Origin: Streptomyces tropicalis
GTDB lineage: Bacteria; Actinomycetota; Actinomycetes; Streptomycetales; Streptomycetaceae
Direction: 5' to 3'
Assembly (NCBI RefSeq): GCF_029269835.1
Contig: NZ_JARJBB010000018.1
Span: forward strand, 57,311-121,310
Length of the DNA: 64,000 nt
This document shows positions 1 to 7,300 of this stretch, piece after piece (position 1 is the first letter of the stretch; each line of letters starts with the position of its first letter). Below the pieces are notes generated by a model. That model searched no databases, was not told where the DNA came from, and was given only the letters and a program-made list of their open reading frames with translations. The translations under genes and the position numbers were made by a program.

Positions 1-54
1 TTCCAGCTGCACACCGGGCAGACGCCGGTGGCGTTCCGCGCGGACATGCGCTGA
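1..54 (+). CDS. C-terminal end of a truncated unknown protein
   Basis: The window opens inside a reading frame in frame 1 that ends with TGA at 52-54. Only the last 17 residues (ending TPVAFRADMR) are present, so no family can be assigned. It converges on the GH16 gene, and a strong hairpin lies in the gap between them. Confidence 0.6.
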   Translation, partial: FQLHTGQTPVAFRADMR

Positions 55-85
55 GGCGCCCGTCTCCGCCGGGCCGGCGGCAGCG

Positions 86-123
86 CCCCCGGGCGGCGCG
101 GCGCACCGCGCCGCCCGAGGGGG
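86..123. terminator. Bidirectional hairpin terminator
   Basis: GGGCGGCGCGG (91-101) pairs perfectly with CCGCGCCGCCC (106-116) around a 4-nt loop. It is extended outward by CCCCC (86-90) against GGGGG after a two-base bulge. The hairpin sits between two convergent genes, where it would stop both transcripts. There is no U-tract, as is common in Streptomyces. Confidence 0.7.
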
Positions 124-140
124 CGGTCCGCACGGCCGGG

Positions 141-1556
141 TCAGTGGCCGAAGTCGAACCAGTTGACGTTCACGAAGTCGGCCGGCTGGCCGCTGGTGAA
201 GGTGAGGTACACGTCGTGGGTGCCGGTCACCGCGTCCATGTTCGCGGGGACCGTCCGCCACGACTGCCAGCCGCCCGTGCCGGCCAGCGCGAAGCTGCCG
301 ACGGGCGTGCTGCTGCGGCTGTCCAGGCGCACCTCGACCAGTCCGCTCACCCCGCCCGCCGCACCGGAGGCGACGCGGGCGTAGAACTGGTGGGCGGCGG
401 TGGAGCCGAAGTCGACTCCCCTGTAGAGGGCCCAGTCGCCGTTCGCGAGCGATCCGACGTCCTGGCCGCCGCCGCTGTCGGTGGTCCCCTCCGTGACGGC
501 GCCCGACTGGCCGTCGTAGGACTCGGCCTGGATCGGGCCGTACGCGTCGCGGCCGCCGGAGGGCGGGGGCGTGGTGCCGCCCCCGCCGCCCGAGGACTGG
601 AGCACCTGGACGTAGTCGACCGTCATGGGGTGCCCGGGCTCCGTCCCGCTGTCCGGGCCGCCGCCGAAGGCGCCCGGGAAGCCGCCGCCCATGGCCACGT
701 TCAGGATGACGAAGTAGCCGTGGTTCGTGGCGTTGGCCCAGGTCGTCGCGTCGACCTGATTGGCCTTCACCGTGTGGAAGTCGACCCCGTCCAGGTAGAA
801 GCGGATCTCCTCCGGGCTGGTCGAGCGGTCCCACTCCATGGCGTAGGTGTGGAAGCCGGCCTGGCAGCTGGTGCCGGTGCACGCCGTCGAACCGCCGATG
901 CCCGAGGTCTCGTTGCAGGGGCCGCCGGGGTTGGTGCCGCAGTGCATCGTGGCCCAGTCGGTGTTGAGGCCCTGGACGTTCTCCATGACGTCCAGCTCAC
1001 CCACGCCGGGCCAGTTCTGGTAGTTGCCGCGGAAGGGTGATCCGAGCATCCAGAAGGCGGGCCAGTAGCCCTTGGCGGCCGCGCCGGTCACGTTCGGCAG
1101 CTGGATGCGGGCCTGGACCCGCAGGGTGCCCCCGGCCGGCGGCCGGAAGTCGGTGCGGGTGGTCTCGATGCGGCCCGAGGTCCAGTTGCCGGAGGCGTCG
1201 CGGCGCGGGGTGATGAGCAGGTTGCCGTTGCCGTCCAGCGCCACGTTGCCGGTGCCGGAGGTCATCGACTCGACCTCTCCCGTGCCCCAGTTGGCGGCGC
1301 CGCCCGGATAGGACGTGCCGGTGTCGTACTGCCAGTCGGCGGTGTTGACGCCGGAGCCCGCGGGGCCGTTGAAGTCGTCCAGGAACACCTGGGTCCAGCC
1401 CGCCGGGGGAGTGGGCGCGGAGGCGTTCGCGGACGGAGTCGCGGCGGTGGCGGCGGCCGCGGCGAGGCCGAGGGTGCCCAGCACCGCGACGAACGTCCGC
1501 CGCAGCGAACGCCGTCTGCGGCGCGGGCCTGAAGGGATGCCGGAGGGTTCACGCAT
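141..1556 (-). CDS. Secreted GH16 endo-beta-1,3-glucanase (laminarinase) with C-terminal CBM6
   Basis: Predicted secreted glycoside hydrolase of family 16 cutting beta-1,3- or mixed-linkage glucans by a retaining mechanism. The N-terminus has an arginine-rich stretch (residues 12-20) and a hydrophobic core ending near ASA at about 47, a Sec or Tat signal peptide. The GH16 signature GELDVMEN gives Glu187 as nucleophile, Asp189 as helper and Glu192 as acid/base. The catalytic domain runs to about residue 320. A Gly/Pro linker follows, then a CBM6-like beta-sandwich (about 340-471, starting IQAESYDGQSG). 471 aa is normal for this architecture. A perfect LacI-type palindrome lies 61 bp upstream, so induction by a glucan oligosaccharide is likely. 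The substrate is inferred; agarase-like specificity is less likely because the ELDVMEN form and CBM6 fit laminarinases. Confidence 0.93.
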   Translation of the reverse strand: MREPSGIPSGPRRRRRSLRRTFVAVLGTLGLAAAAATAATPSANASAPTPPAGWTQVFLDDFNGPAGSGVNTADWQYDTGTSYPGGAANWGTGEVESMTSGTGNVALDGNGNLLITPRRDASGNWTSGRIETTRTDFRPPAGGTLRVQARIQLPNVTGAAAKGYWPAFWMLGSPFRGNYQNWPGVGELDVMENVQGLNTDWATMHCGTNPGGPCNETSGIGGSTACTGTSCQAGFHTYAMEWDRSTSPEEIRFYLDGVDFHTVKANQVDATTWANATNHGYFVILNVAMGGGFPGAFGGGPDSGTEPGHPMTVDYVQVLQSSGGGGGTTPPPSGGRDAYGPIQAESYDGQSGAVTEGTTDSGGGQDVGSLANGDWALYRGVDFGSTAAHQFYARVASGAAGGVSGLVEVRLDSRSSTPVGSFALAGTGGWQSWRTVPANMDAVTGTHDVYLTFTSGQPADFVNVNWFDFGH

Positions 1557-1616
1557 GGGGGGCCTCTCGGTCGGAATGGGCGTGCGGATGCCTCGCCGTG
1601 GGGCGGCCTGGGAATT

Positions 1617-1632
1617 CTGAGAGCGCTCTCAG
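1617..1632. promoter_or_regulatory. LacI-family operator (CebR-like 16-bp palindrome)
   Basis: CTGAGAGCGCTCTCAG is a perfect 16-bp palindrome with the central GAGCGCTC core typical of LacI-family sugar regulators such as CebR (consensus TGGGAGCGCTCCCA). It lies 61 bp upstream of the glucanase start. The regulator that binds it need not be in this window. Confidence 0.75.
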
Positions 1633-1850
1633 GCGATGGTGCGCCGCCAATGTGCTCCCGGACCCCGCGGTCGTCAAGACTTCAAGCAGCCAAAGTCCTT
1701 ACGGTGCACGGGAGTTCAGGTGGCGAAGGCCGGGATTGCCCGGATGTCGGGGGATGCCTCCGCCCGGGTCTCCGGCCCCGTCCCGCGCTTGTCACGTCGG
1801 TGCGTCCCGAACGTCCGCCGCTTCGCACGCGGTTGACTATCCGCCGCACC

Positions 1851-1877
1851 TACCCCTCCGTAACCTACGCGTCCGTA
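1851..1877. promoter_or_regulatory. Repeated TACG-N4-CGTA operator upstream of the lipase
   Basis: Two 12-bp units, TACCCCTCCGTA (1851-1862) and TACGCGTCCGTA (1866-1877), are separated by ACC, giving a 15-bp period and a central CGTAACCTACG. The desaturase promoter at 55769-55810 has the same architecture, including the CGTA-ACC-TACG junction on the coding strand. A TetR-family lipid regulator is the likely binder. Confidence 0.55.
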
Positions 1878-1920
1878 AGTTCTGAGCCGCATCGCGTCAC
1901 CGAACGGAAGGGACGTACAG

Positions 1921-3312
1921 GTGATGTCACACGTGTGGAGAAAGCCGCCGCGGGGAGCGGGACGGCGGGGCGGGGCCCTGCCGCTGGACGGGGCCCGACC
2001 GGAGTGCGGGCCGCCGGTCCGCCGGGGCCGGTCGCGGGGCCGGATGGTCACGACCGTCCTGCTCGGTGCCGGGGTCCTGCTCGGCGGTGCGGTGGCCGGA
2101 CCCGCCGCCCCCGCGTCGGCCGGTGAGCCGCCCGCCTGCTCCGCGCCGGACGCCGCGATCTACCGCACCCCGGACGGCGCCGGTGCCGCGCCGGGCGCGG
2201 TCGTCGCCTGCCGCCGGCTGGACTCCCTGCCGATGATCGGCGACTCCGTGCCGCTGACGGCGTGGAAGGTCCGCTACGGCACCACCGACGGGCGCGGCCG
2301 GCCCGCAGAGGTGGCCGGCACCGTCGCCGTGCCCGACGCCCCCTGGACCGGGCCGGGGGAGCGGCCGGTGGTCGCGTTCGTCCCCGGCACCCTCGGCATC
2401 GGGACGCAGTGCGCCTTCTCCAAGCAGCTCGCCGGCCAGTACCAGGACGCCTACGAGGGTCCGAACCTCTCCGCCCTGCTGCGCGCCGGGTACGCGGTCG
2501 CGGCCACGGACGGCGCCGGCTACCTCGACGGCCAGGTGCACCCGTACGTCTCCGGCGCCGACGCCGGTCACGCCGTCCTCGACATGGTGCGGGCCGCGAC
2601 CCGGGTGCCCGGCAGCGGGGTGGGTGCGACGGCGCCGGTGGGCATCTGGGGCTATTCCGAGGGGGGCTCGGGCAGCCTGTGGGCCGCGCAGCTCGCCCGC
2701 TCCTACGCCCCGGAGCTGCACGTCGTCGGCGCGGCGTCCGGCGGGACCCCGGCCGACCTGCGGGCGGAGGCGCTGCACCTGAACGGCGGGCCGTTCGCCG
2801 GGTTCCTCGTGGACGCGGTGATCGGCATGGCGGTCACCCACCCGGAGATGCCGCTCACCGGCCTCCTGAACGCGCAGGGCCGCAAGGCCTTCACGGACGC
2901 CGAGTCGCTGTGCGCGGTCGGCACCGTCGTGCGCTTCGCCGGCGCCCGCTTCGAGCAGTACACCGAGGACCGGGTCACGCTGGAGCAGCTCTTCGCGATG
3001 CGCGGACCGGACGGCACGACCTGGGGCGAGGCGGTCGACGCCAACCGGCTGGGCACGGACGTGGGCCGGCCCGGATCCGGGGCCCGGTACGAGATCGGCT
3101 TCCCCGTCCTGCAGTACCGGGGCGCCCTCGACGAGGTGATCCCCACGGAGGTCGCCGACGCCGAGCACCGGTCGTACTGCGCCGCGGGCGTCACCACCCG
3201 GTCCGCGACCCTCCCGGCCGACCACCTCCTGGGCGACGCAGCGGGGGTCGGCCCGGCGACGGCCTGGCTGGCGGACCGCTTCGCGGGCAGACCGGAGTCC
3301 GGCACCTGCTGA
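1921..3312 (+). CDS. Secreted lipase/esterase of the LIP (fungal-type secretory lipase) family
   Basis: Alpha/beta-hydrolase of the secretory lipase family, expected to release fatty acids from triacylglycerols or other esters outside the cell. The nucleophile elbow is GYSEGG with Ser246. Asp near LDEVIP (about 403) and the His of ADHLLG (about 435) are the likely remaining triad members. The GTG at 1921 has a GGAAGGGA ribosome-binding site 8-10 nt upstream but gives an unusually long 41-residue arginine-rich leader. An internal ATG at 2044 (MVTTVLLGAG) would give a conventional signal peptide ending near ASA (about 67). A TetR-type repeat overlaps the promoter area, and a long hairpin follows the stop codon. 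Confidence 0.9.
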   Translation: MMSHVWRKPPRGAGRRGGALPLDGARPECGPPVRRGRSRGRMVTTVLLGAGVLLGGAVAGPAAPASAGEPPACSAPDAAIYRTPDGAGAAPGAVVACRRLDSLPMIGDSVPLTAWKVRYGTTDGRGRPAEVAGTVAVPDAPWTGPGERPVVAFVPGTLGIGTQCAFSKQLAGQYQDAYEGPNLSALLRAGYAVAATDGAGYLDGQVHPYVSGADAGHAVLDMVRAATRVPGSGVGATAPVGIWGYSEGGSGSLWAAQLARSYAPELHVVGAASGGTPADLRAEALHLNGGPFAGFLVDAVIGMAVTHPEMPLTGLLNAQGRKAFTDAESLCAVGTVVRFAGARFEQYTEDRVTLEQLFAMRGPDGTTWGEAVDANRLGTDVGRPGSGARYEIGFPVLQYRGALDEVIPTEVADAEHRSYCAAGVTTRSATLPADHLLGDAAGVGPATAWLADRFAGRPESGTC

Positions 3313-3320
3313 ACCACCGG

Positions 3321-3358
3321 ACCGGCGCCGGCTTCCCTGCGGGGGTGCCGGCGCCGGT
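3321..3358 (+). terminator. Hairpin terminator after the lipase
   Basis: ACCGGCGCCGGC (3321-3332) pairs perfectly with GCCGGCGCCGGT (3347-3358) across a 14-nt loop, 9 bp after the lipase stop. It lies between convergent genes and may serve both. Confidence 0.75.
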
Positions 3359-3475
3359 CGTCCGCGCCCACGCCTCTCACCGATCAGCGCACCGATCGGC
3401 GGGTCCCGGACCGGGCCCCCGGCTCCGAAGGCTCCTTGACCAGCGACGCATCCAGGCCGTGTCCGGGAGGCCGTG

Positions 3476-4195
3476 TCACAGGGGGGACTTCACGGACGCG
3501 CCCTGGACCGCGAGACTCGCCCGCACCCATGTCCTGTCCGCCGTCAGGTACGCGTCCACCTTCAGGCCCACCTCCGCGAGTGCCCCCTCGAACTGCTCCC
3601 TGGTCAGCGGACGGGACAGGAACGTCTGCGTCCAGGTGGCATCCGGGAACTCGTACGCCGCGGTGACCGAGTTCACGCCATCGCCGGCCGGCTCCGCCGA
3701 CACGATCCGCACCGTGAAACCGGCGGGGTCGACGCGCTCGCGCGGCACGTGCGTGTGCCACGCCTCCCCCTCCCGCTGGATCAGCACGCAGCCGGTCGCC
3801 GCGAGATGCCGCACGCAGGTACGCAGGAGCGCGCGCCGCACCGCGGCGTCCGAGGCATGGACGAGGAACGACGCGAGCATCACCACGTCGAACGTCGTGC
3901 CCAGGTCGAGGTCCTCGATGGGGCTGTGTACCGTGCGTGCCCCGCGGACGCGGTCGAGCATCTCCCGGGACTCGTCCACAGCGGTCACCGTGAAACCCCG
4001 CTCCAGAAGCGGGTGGGTCACGCGCCCCGCCCCACAGCCCAGCTCCAACAGGTGCGCACCCGCCGGCACGGCCGCGGCGACGACGTCCGGCTCGGTCCCT
4101 GCCGGAAGCCGCGTGTACAGCTCGACCGCGCAGCCGTCCGGCGTGATCGTCCCCGGGCCGGTCCCCCGGTGTCCCGCTCGCCTGATCGTCCCCAT
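3476..4195 (-). CDS. Class I SAM-dependent methyltransferase
   Basis: Rossmann-type methyltransferase of about 239 aa. The SAM-binding motif I reads LLELGCGAGRVT (about 48-59), followed by an acidic residue in the TAVDES segment and a motif with FDVVMLASFLVH. No substrate-specific domain is visible, so the acceptor (small molecule, lipid or protein) cannot be named. The ATG at 4195 is chosen because homology begins just downstream; only a weak GGA precedes it. The open frame extends much further upstream, but that part overlaps the neighbouring terminator and gene. It stands alone, downstream of and in the same direction as the secreted protein gene at 4351-5193. Confidence 0.8.
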   Translation of the reverse strand: MGTIRRAGHRGTGPGTITPDGCAVELYTRLPAGTEPDVVAAAVPAGAHLLELGCGAGRVTHPLLERGFTVTAVDESREMLDRVRGARTVHSPIEDLDLGTTFDVVMLASFLVHASDAAVRRALLRTCVRHLAATGCVLIQREGEAWHTHVPRERVDPAGFTVRIVSAEPAGDGVNSVTAAYEFPDATWTQTFLSRPLTREQFEGALAEVGLKVDAYLTADRTWVRASLAVQGASVKSPL

Positions 4196-4295
4196 GCCGG
4201 TCCAACGGATCGGCGCGGGCGGCGGTTCCCTGTCCAGCCGCCCCCTTCGCCGCACCTGCAGCCGCCCCGGTCGCCGGGCCGCCGTCCCGGGACGT

Positions 4296-4328
4296 CCGGC
4301 CCCCGCGCCACGGCGGCGCGGGGGCCGG
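4296..4328 (-). terminator. Hairpin terminator after the 4351-5193 gene
   Basis: CCGGCCCCCGCGCC (4296-4309) pairs perfectly with GGCGCGGGGGCCGG (4315-4328) around a 5-nt loop. It lies 22 bp beyond the stop of the minus-strand secreted protein gene and separates it from the methyltransferase. Confidence 0.75.
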
Positions 4329-4350
4329 GGCCGGTCCGTGCGGGCCCGGG

Positions 4351-5193
4351 CTACTGCTGCCGGTACAGGTGGACCGTGGTCGCCACCTGGCACACGCCCG
4401 GCTGGACGACCTCGGTGCGCAGCACACCGCGGGCGGCGTCGTAGTCGACGCCCTCCGCCTCGAAGGTGCCGGTGCACACACTGCGCTGTGGCAGCGCGAA
4501 CAGGCTGGTCACGTGGCCGGTGACCGGACCGCCGTCCAGGCGGTGCTCCAGGTCGACCTGGAGCACCGGCCGGTCCTCGGGGAAGAGCGTCCGGGAACCG
4601 TCGTCCGAGGCGCACAGCAGCCGGGTGTCGTTCACGAAGTCGCAGCCCTGGATGTCCCGGACGGGCTTGTCCAGGGTGATCTGCGGGGCCTGCGGCAGCG
4701 CGCCCCCGGCGCGCGGGGTGGAGGCGTTGAGCAGCGGCGCGGGGAACACCTGGAGCCGGTCCTGGTCGCCCCACTCGCCCGACACCAGCCACTGCGCGTC
4801 CGGGGAGACGGCGGCGAAGGAGTTGTTGAGCTTCTCGCCCGGGTCGAGCCGGTGGACGTACTCGTAGCGCTGCCCGGCCGGCGTGGTCACCGCGTACATC
4901 TTCGACGTCGCCGAGTCCGGGCCCTGGTAGGCGTCGAAGACGTAGCCGCGGGCGATGTCGGGGTCGCCCACGTGGTTCCAGCCCTCGATGCGCAGGCTCA
5001 GCGGGATGGAGCCGAGCCCGCGGTACAGCAGGGTGCCGTCCGCGCGACTGGCCAGCCCCTGCCCGCCGCTCAGCGAGTCCACGTACGCCGTGCCGGCCTC
5101 CGTCCAGGCCGGTCCCGCGGCCGTCGCGGCGGTGGCGTCACCCAGTACGAGCGCCGCCGACAGCGCGGCCACCGACCATAACTGACGTCTCAT
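4351..5193 (-). CDS. Secreted protein of unknown function, probable beta-propeller-like fold
   Basis: 280-aa protein with a clean signal peptide (MRRQLWSVAALSAALVLG, cleavage near ATAA about residue 26). The mature part has repeated segments of the pattern D-G-T-L-L-Y-R, S-P-D-A-Q-W-L-V-S and N-D-T-R-L-L-C-A-S, reminiscent of propeller blades. It has three cysteine-containing segments (GCDF, LLCAS, VCTG/VCQV) that could form disulfides outside the cell. I do not recognise a named family. The ATG at 5193 is preferred over the longer open frame because it begins the signal peptide and has GGCAGG upstream. No catalytic motif is visible. Confidence 0.75.
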   Translation of the reverse strand: MRRQLWSVAALSAALVLGDATAATAAGPAWTEAGTAYVDSLSGGQGLASRADGTLLYRGLGSIPLSLRIEGWNHVGDPDIARGYVFDAYQGPDSATSKMYAVTTPAGQRYEYVHRLDPGEKLNNSFAAVSPDAQWLVSGEWGDQDRLQVFPAPLLNASTPRAGGALPQAPQITLDKPVRDIQGCDFVNDTRLLCASDDGSRTLFPEDRPVLQVDLEHRLDGGPVTGHVTSLFALPQRSVCTGTFEAEGVDYDAARGVLRTEVVQPGVCQVATTVHLYRQQ

Positions 5194-5473
5194 CACATAC
5201 CTGCCGTATCCGTTGGGGGGTGGGCTCCCGCATGCAACCACGGATCGGTCCTCGGGTCACCGCCCCGGGCGGCCCCGCCGCGGAAGCCTCCGCGAGGGAC
5301 GGGGGTGCCACGGAGGCGCGGGGCGGCGCGGACGGGGGAGAAAGCGGCGCAGACAGGGGCGAGTGGGGTGGAAGGACTCGTCATCCGGCCCCCGGCCGGG
5401 CCATGATCCGTGCAGGCGCCCCCCCCGCTGCCGGGGTGGGCGCCGAGGTGGCCGTGGGCGAAAGGATGCAGGC

Positions 5474-6811
5474 GTGAGGCTGACGATTCTGGGCGGCGGC
5501 GGATTCCGGGTGCCGCTCGTGTACGGGGCGCTGCTGGGCGATCGCGGCGAGGGGCGGGTCACGCAGGTGCTGCTGCACGACCTCGACGCCGGACGGCTGT
5601 CCGCGGTGACCCGGGTGCTGGCCGAACAGGCGGCGGGCGTGCCGGACGCGCCCCGGGTCACCACCACGACCGACCTGGACGAGGCGCTGCGCGGCTCCGA
5701 CTTCGTCTTCTCCGCGATCCGCGTCGGCGGTCTGCAGGGGCGCGCCGACGACGAGCGGGTGGCCCTGGCCGAGGGCGTGCTCGGCCAGGAGACGGTGGGC
5801 GCCGGCGGCATCGCCTACGGACTGCGCACGGTCCCGGTGGCCGTCGACATCGCCCGCCGCGCGGCCCGCCTCGCGCCCGACGCCTGGGTCATCAACTTCA
5901 CCAACCCCGCGGGCCTGGTCACCGAGGCGATGTCCGCCCATCTCGGGGACCGCGTCATCGGTATCTGCGACTCCCCGGTCGGCCTCGGCCGCCGCGTCGC
6001 CCGCGTGCTCGGCGCGGACCCGGCCCGGGCGTGGGTCGACTACGCCGGCCTCAACCACCTCGGCTGGGTGAACGGCCTGCGCATCGCCGGACGGGACGAA
6101 CTCCCGCGCCTGCTCGCCGATCCCGCCCTGCTCGGCTCCTTCGAGGAGGGGCGGCTCTTCGGCGCCGACTGGCTGCAGTCGCTCGGCGCGATCCCCAACG
6201 AATACCTGCACTACTACTACTTCAACCGCGAGGCCGTCCGCGCCTACCGGCGGGCGGAGCCGACCCGCGGCGCGTTCCTGCGCGACCAGCAGGCCCGCTT
6301 CTACGCGGAGGCGGGCGCCCCGGACGCTCCCGCGCTCGCCCTGTGGGACCGCACGCGCGCCGAGCGCGAGGCCACCTACATGGCGGAGAACCGGGAGACG
6401 GCCGGGGCGGGCGAGCGCGCGGCGGACGACCTGTCCGGCGGCTACGAGAAGGTCGCCCTGGCGCTGATGCGGGCCGTCGCCCGCGACGAGCGCGCCACGC
6501 TGATCCTCGACGTCCGCAACCGCGGCACCCTCCCCGCCCTGGACGACGAGGCGGTCGTCGAGGTCCCGTGCCTCGTCGACGCGAACGGGGCGCATCCGGC
6601 AGCCGTGAGCCCGCTCCCGGAGCACGCCACCGGGCTGGTCTGCGCCGTCAAGGCGGTCGAGCGCGCGGTGCTCGCCGCCGCCGCGTCGGGCTCGCGCGCC
6701 GACGCCGTACGGGCCTTCGCGCTGCATCCGCTCGTGGACTCCGTGACGGTGGCACGGCGGCTCGTGGACGGCTACGTGTCCGTCCACCCCGGTCTGGCCT
6801 ACCTGAGGTGA
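5474..6811 (+). CDS. GH4 NAD-dependent 6-phospho-beta-glucosidase family enzyme
   Basis: Family 4 glycosidase (445 aa), cytoplasmic, using NAD+ and a divalent metal to hydrolyse (phospho)glycosides by a redox-assisted elimination. The Rossmann start LTILGGGGFRVP is intact. Further signatures are GQETVGAGGIAYGLR, INFTNPAG, the metal Cys in GICDSP and the metal His in GLNHLGW. GTG at 5474 is chosen because AAAGGA lies 8 nt upstream and the Rossmann strand begins immediately. No PTS or sugar transporter genes adjoin it, so whether the substrate is phosphorylated is open. A hairpin and then a C-rich repeat follow. Confidence 0.9.
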   Translation: MRLTILGGGGFRVPLVYGALLGDRGEGRVTQVLLHDLDAGRLSAVTRVLAEQAAGVPDAPRVTTTTDLDEALRGSDFVFSAIRVGGLQGRADDERVALAEGVLGQETVGAGGIAYGLRTVPVAVDIARRAARLAPDAWVINFTNPAGLVTEAMSAHLGDRVIGICDSPVGLGRRVARVLGADPARAWVDYAGLNHLGWVNGLRIAGRDELPRLLADPALLGSFEEGRLFGADWLQSLGAIPNEYLHYYYFNREAVRAYRRAEPTRGAFLRDQQARFYAEAGAPDAPALALWDRTRAEREATYMAENRETAGAGERAADDLSGGYEKVALALMRAVARDERATLILDVRNRGTLPALDDEAVVEVPCLVDANGAHPAAVSPLPEHATGLVCAVKAVERAVLAAAASGSRADAVRAFALHPLVDSVTVARRLVDGYVSVHPGLAYLR

Positions 6812-6857
6812 TCCTCGCGGGACGGGTCCGGGACGGGGCGGATGCACCGGGACGGCC

Positions 6858-6881
6858 GGTCGCTCCCCCGTAGCAGCGACC
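6858..6881 (+). terminator. Short hairpin after the GH4 gene
   Basis: GGTCGCT (6858-6864) pairs with AGCGACC (6875-6881) with a 10-nt loop, followed by a long C/T-rich run. It is a plausible but weak terminator 46 bp after the GH4 stop. Confidence 0.4.
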
Positions 6882-6883
6882 GA

Positions 6884-6945
6884 CCCCCCGTTCCCCCGTG
6901 CTCCCCGCCCCGTTTCCCCCGTTCCCCCGTGCTCCCCCGTTCCCT
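6884..6945. repeat. C-rich short imperfect repeat (CCCCCGTTCCCCCGTGCT)
   Basis: CCCCCGTTCCCCCGTGCTCCCC occurs twice in imperfect form within about 60 bp, giving a pyrimidine-rich tract on the plus strand. The opposite strand has several runs of five Gs and could form a G-quadruplex. It lies between the GH4 terminator and the next promoter. Confidence 0.6.
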
Positions 6946-6952
6946 TTCACTG

Positions 6953-6981
6953 TTGAGAGTCGGCGGCCGGGCCCCTGATAC
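6953..6981 (+). promoter_or_regulatory. Housekeeping-type promoter upstream of 7121/7297
   Basis: TTGAGA (6953-6958), a 17-bp spacer and TGATAC (6976-6981) match a -35/-10 promoter well. Transcription would start near 6988, about 130 nt before a possible small leader ORF and 310 nt before the gene at 7297. Confidence 0.5.
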
Positions 6982-7120
6982 ACCCCTCGGAAAAAACTTT
7001 CCCGGGTCCCCGTCCCGGACCGCGGACGCCGACGTGCAGGGGCCGCCGTGTCGGCGAGAATGACCGCGTCGATCATGCCGAACGGCCGCAGGACGTGCCG
7101 TAGTCCGGGGGAGGAACCAG

Positions 7121-7300
7121 ATGACCGCGATCCATCGTGCCGCCGTGACCGCCGGGCCGCGAACCGTGTCCGGCACGATCACGCGGATGCGTCCGCCGCG
7201 GGGGGACGAGATTGAGGGGGACGTCCACCACCGGGCCCTGCCACCCGACGGTCCGGGCGGCCTGCGACCGAGTCGTCACGGGGGAGACGCCCAGGCATGA
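7121..7300 (+). CDS. Possible small leader ORF (59 aa) coupled to the next gene
   Basis: ATG at 7121 follows a strong GGGGGAGGAACC ribosome-binding site. The frame runs 59 codons to TGA at 7298-7300, overlapping the ATG of the next gene (7297) as ATGA. Third-position GC is only about 80 percent, lower than in neighbouring genes, and the product (MTAIHRAAVTAGPR...) has no recognisable domain. It could be a genuine small protein, a translational-coupling leader or chance. The downstream gene also has its own GGGGGAGAC site. Confidence 0.35.
   Translation: MTAIHRAAVTAGPRTVSGTITRMRPPRGDEIEGDVHHRALPPDGPGGLRPSRHGGDAQA

Larger units (their letters stand above)
1557..1920. promoter_or_regulatory. 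Divergent intergenic region, GH16 and lipase
   Basis: No gene is visible. The region holds two unrelated control elements: the LacI-type palindrome near the GH16 gene and a TetR-type repeat near the lipase gene (see separate entries). A -35-like TTGACT occurs at 1833-1838 in the lipase direction. Confidence 0.6.

Noticed and set aside
4196..4350. Longer N-terminal extension of the methyltransferase
   Set aside because: The extension covers a terminator hairpin and low-complexity Arg/Pro sequence with no family match.
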